A DNA stretch of 29,210 bases from an uncultured Lachnospiraceae bacterium (lineage in GTDB: Bacteria; Bacillota; Clostridia; Lachnospirales; Lachnospiraceae), in the NCBI GenBank assembly GCA_905197485.1, contig CAJJYZ010000031.1, forward strand, positions 1-29,210, given 5' to 3'. The notes below the pieces were generated by a model. The model did not search any database. It saw only the letters and a list, made by a program, of their open reading frames with translations, and had not been told where the DNA came from. The position numbers and the translations under genes are program-made. Below are positions 15,190 to 23,403 of this stretch, piece by piece. The number at the start of each line of letters is the position of its first letter. Position 1 is the stretch's first letter.

Positions 15190-17025
15190 TTGAATAACAA
15201 TAAGAATAAAGGCATAAGTGGATTTTCCCTTATGATGCTGGCGCTGATGTTTGTGCTGGTATGGTGGTCTTTGTCACAGAACTCGACAGGAAGACAGAGC
15301 TATACTTATAAAGAGATGAAAGCAGACATAGAAGACGGCAAAGTCATGGAGGCGGTGATTGCGCCGGATGCAGGAGGGACAACGGGAAAAATCGAACTGA
15401 CAATGGATGATAACGAGCAGAAATCGCTCTATGTTGTAGATGTGGCAGAGGCGAAGGAACTGCTCGATAAGAAAGATATCGATTATGAGACTCTTGGGAT
15501 TCCGAAGCAGAGCTGGTTTATGACAACCGGATTTCCGACGCTGATTACGGTGGGTTCTGTATTCTTGATTTTTATGCTGATGAATCGTCAAGGAGGCGGG
15601 GCAGGAGCAAAGGCTATGAATTTTGGGAAGAGCCGCGCGAAAATGAGTACGGACAAAGACCGGAAAATCACATTCGACCAGGTGGCGGGACTCCAGGAAG
15701 AGAAGGAAGACCTGGAAGAAATTGTGGATTTCTTGAAGTCGCCGAAGAAATATATTCAGGTCGGAGCCCGTATCCCGAAGGGAGTCCTTCTTGTGGGACC
15801 TCCGGGAACAGGTAAAACATTGCTTGCAAAAGCGGTAGCAGGAGAAGCGGGAGTTCCGTTTTTCTCGATTTCCGGTTCGGATTTCGTAGAGATGTTTGTC
15901 GGAGTCGGCGCTTCGCGTGTAAGAGACTTGTTTGAAGAAGCAAAGAAGAATGCGCCTTGTATCATTTTTATCGATGAGATTGATGCGGTCGCAAGAAGAA
16001 GAGGTACAGGACTTGGCGGTGGACATGACGAAAGAGAGCAGACGTTGAACCAGCTTCTCGTAGAGATGGATGGATTTGGCGTCAACGAAGGAATCATTGT
16101 AATGTCTGCAACAAACCGCGTGGATATTCTGGACCCGGCAATTCTGCGTCCGGGACGATTTGACCGTAAAGTCATGGTTGGAAGACCGGACGTAAAAGGT
16201 AGAGAAGAGATTCTCCGCGTTCATGCGAAAGGGAAACCGCTTGGCGACGATGTGAATCTGACACAGATTGCACAGACAACTGCAGGATTCACCGGAGCAG
16301 ATTTAGAGAACCTTCTGAATGAGGCTGCAATTATTGCGGCAAAAGAAGACAGAGTATATGTACAGAATGACGATATCCGCAAAGCATTTGTGAAAGTCGG
16401 AATCGGAGCGGAGAAGAAGAGCCGTATTATTTCCGAGAAAGAAAAGAAAATTACAGCTTACCATGAAGCCGGTCATGCGATTTTGTTCCATGTGCTTCCG
16501 GATGTTGGACCGGTATACAGCGTTTCCATTATCCCGACGGGAAATGGAGCAGCGGGTTATACGATGCCGCTTCCTGAAAAGGATGAAATGTTTAACACAA
16601 AAGGAAAGATGCTGCAGGATATCACAGTCTCTCTCGGCGGACGTATCGCAGAGGAATTGATTTTTGATGATATTACAACGGGCGCTTCCCAGGATATCAA
16701 GCAGGCGACAGCTATGGCGAAATCCATGGTGACAAAGTTCGGTATGTCAGAGAAGCTTGGTCTGATTAATTATGACAATGACAGCGATGAAGTGTTTGTC
16801 GGACGGGATTTTGGTCATGCTTCCCGCGGATATGGCGAAGAAGTGGCTGATGAGATTGACAAAGAAGTGAAACGCATTATTGACGAGTGTTATCAGAGAG
16901 CGAAAAATATTATCGAACAGTATCAGTCCGTACTGCACGCTTGTGCGGATGCACTTTTAGAAAAAGAAAAGATTACAAAAGAAGAATTTGAAGTGCTATT
17001 TGAAAATGTCGTATCTGAAGCATAA
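15190..17025 (+). CDS. ftsH: ATP-dependent zinc metalloprotease FtsH
   Basis: This membrane-anchored AAA protease degrades misfolded and regulatory membrane proteins. Two spans at about residues 11-28 and 112-132 flank a short external domain. The AAA module has Walker A GPPGTGKT at 203-210, Walker B IIFIDEID and an arginine-finger SRH region. The zinc site HEAGH is at 425-429. The length of 611 aa is typical. The start is TTG at 15190, with AAGGAG about ten bases upstream; the next in-frame ATG would cut into the first membrane span. It lies last in tilS-hpt-ftsH, 11 bases before a glycosidase gene. Confidence 0.97.
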   Translation: MNNNKNKGISGFSLMMLALMFVLVWWSLSQNSTGRQSYTYKEMKADIEDGKVMEAVIAPDAGGTTGKIELTMDDNEQKSLYVVDVAEAKELLDKKDIDYETLGIPKQSWFMTTGFPTLITVGSVFLIFMLMNRQGGGAGAKAMNFGKSRAKMSTDKDRKITFDQVAGLQEEKEDLEEIVDFLKSPKKYIQVGARIPKGVLLVGPPGTGKTLLAKAVAGEAGVPFFSISGSDFVEMFVGVGASRVRDLFEEAKKNAPCIIFIDEIDAVARRRGTGLGGGHDEREQTLNQLLVEMDGFGVNEGIIVMSATNRVDILDPAILRPGRFDRKVMVGRPDVKGREEILRVHAKGKPLGDDVNLTQIAQTTAGFTGADLENLLNEAAIIAAKEDRVYVQNDDIRKAFVKVGIGAEKKSRIISEKEKKITAYHEAGHAILFHVLPDVGPVYSVSIIPTGNGAAGYTMPLPEKDEMFNTKGKMLQDITVSLGGRIAEELIFDDITTGASQDIKQATAMAKSMVTKFGMSEKLGLINYDNDSDEVFVGRDFGHASRGYGEEVADEIDKEVKRIIDECYQRAKNIIEQYQSVLHACADALLEKEKITKEEFEVLFENVVSEA

Positions 17026-17036
17026 AGGGAGAAATT

Positions 17037-19079
17037 ATGAACAGACAGGCGTTATTTAGTGATGGAACTGCAGATTATATCTGTCCGGTTGAACCGATGG
17101 AGGGAGAGACGGTCTCTCTCCGGTTCCGTACTGCGAAAGATGATGTAGAGAAAGTAACAATTATATCCGGAAGTGAAAGAATCCCTATGGTGAAGTGTGA
17201 AACCATCGGGGATTTTGACTATTATCGCGGAGAAAAATGTCTCGGAAGTGAGACGTTTTATTATCAGTTTGAGATTGTGAGCGGCAATAAGCTCTGTTAT
17301 TACAATAAATGCGGTGTCTCCGAACAAAATGTATATCGGTATTATTTTACGATTACTCCCGGATTTTCCACACCGGACTGGGCGAAGGGCGCGGTGATGT
17401 ACCAGATTTTCGTGGACCGGTTTTGCAATGGGGACAAGAGTAATGATGTAGAAAGCGGAGAGTACATTTACATCGGAGAACCGGTTGTGAAGGTGGAAGA
17501 TTGGAGTAAATATCCGGCTGCAATGGACGTGCGGGAATTTTATGGCGGAGACTTGCAGGGCGTGTGGAATAAGCTTGATTATCTGCAGGAACTGGGGATA
17601 GAAGTCATTTATTTCAATCCATTGTTCGTGTCCCCTTCGAATCATAAATATGACATTCAGGATTATGATTATATCGACCCGCATTACGGGGTGATTGTGG
17701 AAGATGGAGGCGAGCCGGTCGGCGGCAACGTGAAAAATAATATTCATGCGGGTATGTACCAGAAGCGTACGACAAATCTTGCGAATCTGGAGGCGAGCAA
17801 TCAGTTTTTTGGACGTCTGGTGGAAGAGATTCATCGGCGCGGAATGCGCGTCATACTGGACGGTGTGTTTAATCATTGTGGCTCTTTTAATAAGTGGCTG
17901 GACCGAGAGCATATTTATGAGCGGCAGGCGGGTTATGAGAAAGGCGCTTATGTATCGAAGAACAGCCCGTATCATGATTTCTTTCACTTTACAGAGAACG
18001 AAGATTCGGATTGGCCGTATAATGGACACTATGATGGCTGGTGGGGACATGATACTCTGCCGAAACTGAATTACGAAGGTTCAGAGAAATTGGAAGAGTA
18101 TATTCTTCAGATTGGACGAAAATGGGTATCACCGCCGTACAATGCAGATGGATGGAGACTGGATGTAGCGGCAGATTTGGGCTACAGTAACGAGTACAAT
18201 CATCTTTTCTGGAAGAAATTCAGACAAGCGGTAAAAGAAGCGAACCCGGAAGCGATAATTCTGGCGGAACATTATGGAGACCCGGGAGAATGGCTTCGGG
18301 GTGATGAGTGGGATACGGTGATGAATTACGATGCCTTTATGGAGCCGGTGACATGGTTCCTGACGGGGATGGAAAAGCATAGCGATGAAGAGCGGCAGGA
18401 ACTGTGGGGAAATGCACAATATTTCATAGATTCTATGAATCATCATATGGCGGCTATGAAGACGTCGTCGCTTCAGACCGCTATGAATGAGCTTTCCAAT
18501 CACGACCATTCCAGATTCCTTACAAGAACAAACCATATGGTGGGACGGACTGCAACGTTAGGGCCGGAAGCCGCAAACGAATATGTCAGCATTCCGGTTA
18601 TGAAGGAAGCGGTCGTCATGCAGATGACATGGGTAGGAGCTCCGACTATCTATTATGGAGATGAGGCGGGAGTATGTGGTTTCACAGACCCGGACAACAG
18701 ACGAACATACCCATGGGGACAGGAACAGAAGGAATTGTTGGATTTCCATAAGGAAATGATACGGATTCATAAGTCGTATCAGGCGTTGAAGACAGGGTCG
18801 CTTCTGATGCTTTATGGAGAACAAGATATCCTTGCGTATGGAAGGTTTACGGCGGAGGAGCAGTTTGTGGTGATTATCAATAATCGAAGTGAACTCACGA
18901 CGATTACGGTTCCGGTATGGCAGACGGGTCTTCCGAAGAAAGGGGCTATGAGACGGCTTATGTATACTTATGACGGAGGATATACGACGGAGCACGACGA
19001 ATATCTGATACGAGATGGAGAGATTGTATTAAATATGGGAAAACATTCAGCGATTGTGCTGAAGGATTTTGAAATTTAG
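17037..19079 (+). CDS. GH13 alpha-glycosidase (neopullulanase / cyclomaltodextrinase type)
   Basis: This is a cytoplasmic alpha-amylase-family enzyme that probably breaks down maltodextrins or cyclodextrins. An N-terminal beta-sandwich (about residues 1-115, CBM34-like) precedes the TIM barrel. The four conserved regions are DGVFNH (275-280), GWRLDVAAD with nucleophile D376, acid/base E411 in EHYGD, and NHD with D490. There is no signal peptide, so it acts on imported oligosaccharides. At 680 aa it is longer than the roughly 590 aa usual for GH13_20, with an insert around 140-165. It starts 11 bases after ftsH, with AGGGAG upstream, and may be co-transcribed. No sugar transporter is adjacent, so the substrate is uncertain. 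Confidence 0.88.
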   Translation: MNRQALFSDGTADYICPVEPMEGETVSLRFRTAKDDVEKVTIISGSERIPMVKCETIGDFDYYRGEKCLGSETFYYQFEIVSGNKLCYYNKCGVSEQNVYRYYFTITPGFSTPDWAKGAVMYQIFVDRFCNGDKSNDVESGEYIYIGEPVVKVEDWSKYPAAMDVREFYGGDLQGVWNKLDYLQELGIEVIYFNPLFVSPSNHKYDIQDYDYIDPHYGVIVEDGGEPVGGNVKNNIHAGMYQKRTTNLANLEASNQFFGRLVEEIHRRGMRVILDGVFNHCGSFNKWLDREHIYERQAGYEKGAYVSKNSPYHDFFHFTENEDSDWPYNGHYDGWWGHDTLPKLNYEGSEKLEEYILQIGRKWVSPPYNADGWRLDVAADLGYSNEYNHLFWKKFRQAVKEANPEAIILAEHYGDPGEWLRGDEWDTVMNYDAFMEPVTWFLTGMEKHSDEERQELWGNAQYFIDSMNHHMAAMKTSSLQTAMNELSNHDHSRFLTRTNHMVGRTATLGPEAANEYVSIPVMKEAVVMQMTWVGAPTIYYGDEAGVCGFTDPDNRRTYPWGQEQKELLDFHKEMIRIHKSYQALKTGSLLMLYGEQDILAYGRFTAEEQFVVIINNRSELTTITVPVWQTGLPKKGAMRRLMYTYDGGYTTEHDEYLIRDGEIVLNMGKHSAIVLKDFEI

Positions 19080-19128
19080 GGAATGAAGCTCGCGGCAATG
19101 AGATTAGTCTTTCAGATACCGCTCGCGC

Positions 19129-19158
19129 GGAGATTGCGCAATAGCACAATCTCCTTTA
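19129..19158 (+). terminator. Possible terminator after the GH13 gene
   Basis: GGAGATTG (19129-19136) pairs with CAATCTCC (19147-19154), followed by a poor TTTACAAAA tail. It stands between the glycosidase and the tRNA promoter. The weak U-run lowers confidence. Confidence 0.55.
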
Positions 19159-19180
19159 CAAAATTAATGAAATAAAATTC

Positions 19181-19209
19181 TTGCATTTTATTTCGTGTTA
19201 TGGTAAAAT
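19181..19209 (+). promoter_or_regulatory. Promoter of the tRNA-Tyr/Leu genes
   Basis: TTGCAT (19181-19186), a 17-base spacer and TAAAAT (19204-19209) lie 32 bases before tRNA-Tyr, a normal distance for a tRNA promoter. Confidence 0.7.
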
Positions 19210-19241
19210 GTTAAATTGTTGGGACACATGTTTTGACATAT

Positions 19242-19323
19242 GGATGGGTTCCCGAGTGGCCAAAGGGGGCAGACTGTAAATCTGTTAGCAACGCTTTCGG
19301 TGGTTCGAATCCACCTCCATCCA
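19242..19323 (+). tRNA. tRNA-Tyr (GTA)
   Basis: This is a class II tRNA with a long variable arm. The anticodon GTA sits in the stem-loop CAGACTGTAAATCTG. The acceptor stem GGATGGG pairs with TCCATCC (one wobble), and the T arm is GGTGG TTCGAAT CCACC. The discriminator base is A, and no CCA is encoded; TTTT follows. Confidence 0.96.
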
Positions 19324-19327
19324 TTTT

Positions 19328-19414
19328 GCCGCAGTGGCGGAACAGGCAGACGCACAGGACTTAAAATCCTGCGGGACTTATACTCCCGTACCGGTTCGAT
19401 TCCGGTCTGCGGCA
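19328..19414 (+). tRNA. tRNA-Leu (TAA)
   Basis: This is a class II tRNA with a long variable arm (CGGGACTTATACTCCCG). The anticodon TAA is in CAGGACTTAAAATCCTG. The acceptor stem GCCGCAG pairs with CTGCGGC, with discriminator A and no encoded CCA. It begins four bases after tRNA-Tyr, so the two share a transcript. Confidence 0.96.
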
Positions 19415-19429
19415 GTAAGAAAAAAAGTC

Positions 19430-19458
19430 TTGACAAGATGTCGATGTTTTGGTATTAT
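19430..19458 (+). promoter_or_regulatory. Second tRNA promoter, before tRNA-Phe
   Basis: A perfect TTGACA (19430-19435), a 17-base spacer and TATTAT (19453-19458) lie in the 79-base gap between tRNA-Leu and tRNA-Phe. Start of transcription near 19465 leaves a leader of about 30 bases. The cluster thus has two start points, with stronger drive for Phe and Gly. Confidence 0.8.
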
Positions 19459-19493
19459 ATAAAATGTGCCAAAGATAAGGCGAGAAACAATAA

Positions 19494-19566
<73 letters not shown>

Positions 19567-19589
19567 TATTTCAAAAGATAATAGATTAT

Positions 19590-19660
19590 GCGGGTGTAGT
19601 TCAATGGTAGAACACCAGCCTTCCAAGCTGGATACGTGGGTTCGATTCCCATCACCCGCT
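19590..19660 (+). tRNA. tRNA-Gly (TCC)
   Basis: This is a class I tRNA. The anticodon TCC is in CCAGCCTTCCAAGCTGG. The acceptor stem GCGGGTG pairs with CACCCGC, with discriminator T as usual for tRNA-Gly. No CCA is encoded, and a T-run follows directly. Confidence 0.97.
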
Positions 19661-19687
19661 TTTTTCATGCCCGAAAATAAGGAATAG

Positions 19688-19736
19688 AAAACTGCTTCCA
19701 AGCACTATATCAAGAAGGTGCCGGAAGCAGTTTTTT
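19688..19736. terminator. Terminator of the tRNA cluster, possibly shared with convergent map
   Basis: AAAACTGCTTCC (19688-19699) and GGAAGCAGTTTT (19723-19734) form a perfect 12-bp stem with an inner GCAC/GTGC pairing, followed by a U-run on the + strand. On the - strand the stem is followed by TTTTCTATT, so it could also end map transcripts, whose stop lies 55 bases away. Confidence 0.88.
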
Positions 19737-19790
19737 ATGTGCAGACGTATGGATTGCACACTTTCTGCACTGATGATATTTAAATTCGTG

Positions 19791-20654
19791 TTATTTAGAT
19801 AATACTTCTGCGCCGTCTTCCGTAATCAATACCATATATTCTATCTGAGCGGACAGACCATCGTCTTCTGTGTATACGGTCCAGTCATTGTCTTCGTCTA
19901 CGAAGAAGTCTGGACTTCCTTCATTAATCATAGGTTCGATTGTGAAAATCATTCCAGGGACAAGAACCATCTCCGTTCCTTTCGGAGTCACATAGCTTAC
20001 GAAAGGGTCTTCATGAAATTCCAACCCGATTCCATGTCCTCCGATATCTTCTACGACAGAGTAGCCGTTGGCTTGCGCGTGTGAATTGATAGCGTCTGCG
20101 ATATCCCCTAAATGTCCCCAAGGCTTCGCCTGTGCAAGACCGAGCTCTACGCATTCCTCTGTAACGCGGACGATTCGTTCTGCTCTTTCGGATAATTCGC
20201 CGATGGTAAACATACGGGAAGCGTCTGAGAAATAACCGTTTAAAATGGTGGAGACGTCTACGTTGATGATATCGCCTTCCTGGAGGATGATATTTTCATC
20301 CGGTATACCATGACACACTTCGTTGTTAATAGAAGTACATACGCTGCAAGGGAATCCTTCATAACCGAGCGGGGCGGGAATGCCGCCATGTTCTGTCGTG
20401 AAATCATACACAAGCTTATCGATTTCCGCTGTGCTCATTCCGGCGTGGATATGAGCGGCAACGTGGTCGAGAACGGCTGTGTTTAAATCAGCGCTTTTAC
20501 GGATTTCTTCAATTTGTGCAGGTGTTTTGATAATATCTCTTGTTGGGACAATTTCTCCCTGTTCTTCCAACAACATTAACTTTTCATCCATTGCCATATG
20601 GCATTTTTTGTATTTCTTTCCGCTGCCGCACCAGCAGGCTTCGTTTCTTTCCAT
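19791..20654 (-). CDS. map: Methionine aminopeptidase type I with SEC-C zinc motif
   Basis: This enzyme removes the initiator methionine from new proteins. The five metal ligands are D133, D144, H207, E240 and E272, and H115 in CHGIP is also conserved. The N-terminus carries a SEC-C zinc motif (C7, C9, C18, H19 in CWCGSGKKYKKCH), a variant thought to help ribosome association. The protein has 287 aa from the ATG at 20654, which has GGAGG seven bases upstream; an upstream in-frame TTG at 20675 is rejected. It is the only minus-strand gene here, divergent from dnaX and convergent with the tRNAs. Confidence 0.96.
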   Translation of the reverse strand: MERNEACWCGSGKKYKKCHMAMDEKLMLLEEQGEIVPTRDIIKTPAQIEEIRKSADLNTAVLDHVAAHIHAGMSTAEIDKLVYDFTTEHGGIPAPLGYEGFPCSVCTSINNEVCHGIPDENIILQEGDIINVDVSTILNGYFSDASRMFTIGELSERAERIVRVTEECVELGLAQAKPWGHLGDIADAINSHAQANGYSVVEDIGGHGIGLEFHEDPFVSYVTPKGTEMVLVPGMIFTIEPMINEGSPDFFVDEDNDWTVYTEDDGLSAQIEYMVLITEDGAEVLSK

Positions 20655-20692
20655 TTTATAACCTCCGATTTCCAAGCATATACATTTATTAT

Positions 20693-20721
20693 ATCATATT
20701 TTTGGTTGTTAGGACTAACAA
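20693..20721 (-). promoter_or_regulatory. Promoter of map, overlapping the dnaX promoter
   Basis: On the - strand TTGTTA (20721-20716), a 17-base spacer and TATGAT (20698-20693) precede the map ATG by about 38 bases. Its -35 box lies in the same palindrome as that of dnaX. Confidence 0.6.
20706..20721. promoter_or_regulatory. Palindrome shared by the divergent map and dnaX promoters
   Basis: TTGTTAG and CTAACAA are perfectly complementary 7-base arms around a GA centre. Each arm supplies the -35 hexamer TTGTTA of one promoter. It may simply be two back-to-back -35 boxes or may also be a regulator site. Confidence 0.6.
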
Positions 20722-20734
20722 AATGAGATATAAT
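20706..20734 (+). promoter_or_regulatory. Promoter of dnaX-ybaB-recR
   Basis: TTGTTA (20706-20711), a 17-base spacer and a perfect TATAAT (20729-20734) lie 34 bases before the dnaX start. It overlaps the map promoter by 16 bases, so RNA polymerase cannot occupy both at once. Confidence 0.75.
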
Positions 20735-20768
20735 AAAGAGAATGTGAAAGACAAAAGGGGACAGATAT

Positions 20769-22334
20769 ATGTCATATACAGCGTTATATCGTAAATTCCG
20801 GCCGGGAGAGTTTGAGAACGTCAAAGGTCAGGACCATATTGTGACAACATTAAAAAATCAAATTAAGGCAGAACGTATCGGACATGCATATCTTTTTTGC
20901 GGAACAAGGGGAACGGGAAAGACGACGGTTGCGAAGATATTTGCCAAGGCGGTGAATTGTCAGCATCCGGTGGACGGAAGCCCTTGCGGGGAATGTGAGA
21001 TGTGCAAAGCGATTGCTGCGGGAGCATCCATGAATGTGATTGAGATTGACGCGGCATCCAACAATGGTGTGGACAATATCCGAGAGATTCGGGAAGAGGT
21101 GGCATACCGTCCGACGAATGGAAAGTACAAGGTGTATATCATTGATGAGGTGCATATGCTTTCTATCGGCGCGTTCAATGCGTTGTTAAAAACGTTGGAG
21201 GAACCGCCGGAGTATGTGATTTTTATTTTGGCGACAACGGAAGCCCATAAGATTCCGATTACGATTCTTTCGAGATGCCAAAGATATGATTTCAAAAGAA
21301 TCTCCATCGATACGATTGTAGATAGGTTGAAAGAGTTGATGGAGAAAGAACAAGTGGAAGTGGAGGAGCGGGCTATCCGCTATGTGGCTAAGGCGGCAGA
21401 CGGTTCTATGCGAGACGCGCTGAGTCTTTTGGACCAATGCATTGCATTTTATCTTGGACAGAAATTGACGTATGACCATGTATTGGAAGTGCTTGGAGCG
21501 GTGGATACCGATGTATTCAGCAAGCTGCTTCGACAGATTTTGGCGAGAAATGTCTCTGCGGTATTGGAGACGGTGGAAGAGCTTGTCATGCAAGGACGGG
21601 AACTGACGCAATTAACCAATGATTTCACATGGTATCTGCGGAATTTGCTTCTTGCGAAGAGTTCTGATAATATGGAAGATGTATTAGACGTCTCTGCGGA
21701 GAATCTGCAGCAGTTGAAGGAAGAGGCGGATATGGTAGAAGCGGAGACTTTATTCCGTTATATCCGTATTTTTTCGGAGCTTTCCAATCAGATGCGCTAT
21801 GCGGTGCAGAAACGAATTCTTCTGGAAGTGGCGCTGATTAAATTATGCAGGCCGCAGATGGAGACAACGCAGGATTCGCTTGTGGACAGAGTGCGGGTGC
21901 TGGAAGAGAAGATGGAGTCGGGAGACTTTGTGAATACTGTACAGGATACTCCGGTATCTGTGGAGCATAAGGAAGAGAGAGTCCCGAAGGAAAAACCGAA
22001 GTTGGAGAAGGCGATTCCGGAAGATATCCGGGAAGTTGTGAAGAATTTCCGCATGATTGTAAATGAAGCCGGAGGTCTTTTGAAAGGGTATCTGAAAGCG
22101 GCAAGGCTGAGCCTTGGAGGGGATGACAGGCTTCTGATTGTGCTTCCGGATGAGTTGTCGGCAGAGTTTGTCAGTCAGGAAGTTCATAAGAATGAACTGA
22201 CGAGTCTGATTGAAGAGAGAATCGGCAAGGCGGTGACACTCGATATCCGTTCGATGGATGAAGGACGGCGGTTCGAGGAGAGCTTTGTGGATATAGAAAA
22301 AGTGGTGAAAATGGATATCACAATTGAAGATTAA
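20769..22334 (+). CDS. dnaX: DNA polymerase III gamma/tau subunit
   Basis: This is the clamp-loader ATPase of the replicative polymerase. Walker A GTRGTGKT is at residues 45-52; the zinc site is C64, C73, C76 and C79; Walker B is IIDEVHML and sensor 1 ILATTE. The AAA lid and collar domains follow to about residue 365, then a charged linker and a shortened C-terminal domain. The length of 521 aa is near the 563 aa of Bacillus DnaX, so it is tau-like. It heads the conserved dnaX-ybaB-recR unit. ATG 20769 is preceded by AAAAGGGGA. No small cytoplasmic RNA gene is found upstream, unlike Bacillus. Confidence 0.96.
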   Translation: MSYTALYRKFRPGEFENVKGQDHIVTTLKNQIKAERIGHAYLFCGTRGTGKTTVAKIFAKAVNCQHPVDGSPCGECEMCKAIAAGASMNVIEIDAASNNGVDNIREIREEVAYRPTNGKYKVYIIDEVHMLSIGAFNALLKTLEEPPEYVIFILATTEAHKIPITILSRCQRYDFKRISIDTIVDRLKELMEKEQVEVEERAIRYVAKAADGSMRDALSLLDQCIAFYLGQKLTYDHVLEVLGAVDTDVFSKLLRQILARNVSAVLETVEELVMQGRELTQLTNDFTWYLRNLLLAKSSDNMEDVLDVSAENLQQLKEEADMVEAETLFRYIRIFSELSNQMRYAVQKRILLEVALIKLCRPQMETTQDSLVDRVRVLEEKMESGDFVNTVQDTPVSVEHKEERVPKEKPKLEKAIPEDIREVVKNFRMIVNEAGGLLKGYLKAARLSLGGDDRLLIVLPDELSAEFVSQEVHKNELTSLIEERIGKAVTLDIRSMDEGRRFEESFVDIEKVVKMDITIED

Positions 22335-22363
22335 AAACAGAGTCAATGAAGGAGGATGTTACC

Positions 22364-22720
22364 ATGGCAAAACGTGGAGGATTTCCGGGCGGAGGAATGC
22401 CTGGCAATATGGCAAATTTGATGAAACAGGCGCAGAAAATGCAGCGTCAGATGGAAGAGCAGGCGAAGGAGCTTGAATCAAAGGAATTTACTGCAACGGC
22501 AGGAGGCGGTGCGGTGGAAGTGACAGTTTCCGGTACCCGCGAAGTGTTGAAAGTAAAATTACAGGAAGAGGTTGTAGACCCTGACGATATTGAAATGTTA
22601 GAAGATTTGATTGTGGCGGCTACAAATGAGGCGCTTCGTCAGGTGGAACAGGAGTCTTCTTCTGCAATGGCAAAATTGACAGGAGGCCTCGGCGGAGGAA
22701 TGCCTGGTATGCCGTTTTAA
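22364..22720 (+). CDS. ybaB: YbaB/EbfC family nucleoid-associated protein
   Basis: This small DNA-binding protein of 118 aa belongs to the YbaB/EbfC family, dimeric proteins that coat DNA and are almost always encoded between dnaX and recR. The glycine-rich N-terminus (GGFPGGGMPG) and C-terminus (GGLGGGMPGMPF) flank the helical core MKQAQKMQRQMEEQ and the motif VEVTVSGTREVLKVKL. ATG 22364 is favoured by AAGGAGG eight bases upstream over an in-frame ATG at 22346. Confidence 0.95.
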   Translation: MAKRGGFPGGGMPGNMANLMKQAQKMQRQMEEQAKELESKEFTATAGGGAVEVTVSGTREVLKVKLQEEVVDPDDIEMLEDLIVAATNEALRQVEQESSSAMAKLTGGLGGGMPGMPF

Positions 22721-22735
22721 TAGGGAGCATTCGAA

Positions 22736-23332
22736 ATGGATTACTACAGCAGTCAGATAAGTAAATTGATTGAAGAGCTTTCGCGACTTCCGGGAATCGG
22801 GGCCAAGACAGCTCAAAGGCTGGCTTTTCATATTATCAACATGCCGAAAGAGCAGGTGGAGCAGATGGCGTCTGCGATGGTGGATGCGAGAAATAATGTC
22901 CGCTATTGTAAGCAATGCTTTACGTTGACAGACCAGGAGTTGTGTCCGATTTGCAGAAACAGCAATCGGGACGCGAAGACGATTATGGTTGTGGAGACGA
23001 CGAGAGACTTGGCGGCATATGAAAAGACAGGGAAATACAATGGCGTATATCATGTGCTTCATGGAGCGATTTCGCCAATGCTCGGAATCGGGCCGGGAGA
23101 TATCAAGCTGAAAGAATTGATGGAACGTCTCCAAGGAGATGTGGAAGAAGTGATTATTGCGACGAATTCCAGTCTGGAAGGTGAGACGACGGCGATGTAC
23201 ATCAGTAAGCTGATTAAGCCGACGGGAATTAAGGTGAGCAGAATCGCGAGCGGTGTTCCGGTTGGCGGAGATTTGGAGTATATCGATGAAGTGACGCTTC
23301 TTCGGGCTTTGGAAGGAAGAACACAGCTTTAG
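22736..23332 (+). CDS. recR: Recombination protein RecR
   Basis: This is a recombination-mediator protein that works with RecO (and RecF) to load RecA at gaps. The N-terminal helix-hairpin-helix LSRLPGIGAKTAQRLA (residues 15-30) precedes the C4 zinc finger (C58, C61, C70, C73) and the Toprim domain with VVETTRDLAAYE. The C-terminal SRIASGVPVGGDLEY is diagnostic. The length of 198 aa is standard. It starts 15 bases after ybaB, with GGGAG upstream. Confidence 0.97.
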   Translation: MDYYSSQISKLIEELSRLPGIGAKTAQRLAFHIINMPKEQVEQMASAMVDARNNVRYCKQCFTLTDQELCPICRNSNRDAKTIMVVETTRDLAAYEKTGKYNGVYHVLHGAISPMLGIGPGDIKLKELMERLQGDVEEVIIATNSSLEGETTAMYISKLIKPTGIKVSRIASGVPVGGDLEYIDEVTLLRALEGRTQL

Positions 23333-23350
23333 AAGCAGATGGATGAGAAG

Positions 23351-23379
23351 TTGCACTGAATAAAAAAGTGAGATAGAAT
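23351..23379 (+). promoter_or_regulatory. Sigma-A promoter of the transketolase operon
   Basis: TTGCAC (23351-23356), a 17-base spacer and TAGAAT (23374-23379) lie between recR and the transketolase gene, about 25 bases before the ATG, followed by AGGAGG. Confidence 0.65.
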
Positions 23380-23403
23380 AGAAAAAAACAGGAGGAAGAG
23401 AGA

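Noticed and set aside
15274..16224. Long minus-strand open frame opposite ftsH
   Set aside because: It is complementary to a strongly conserved gene, shows no recognisable motif, is rich in His, Cys and Ser as expected for a shadow frame, and has no ribosome site.
17052..18050. Long minus-strand open frame opposite the GH13 gene
   Set aside because: The plus strand carries all catalytic regions of GH13, and the minus frame has no family signature or ribosome site.
20655..20768. Small cytoplasmic (SRP) RNA gene upstream of dnaX, as in Bacillus
   Set aside because: The gap is only 114 bases, is filled by two promoters, and has no SRP-RNA-like GC-rich hairpin.
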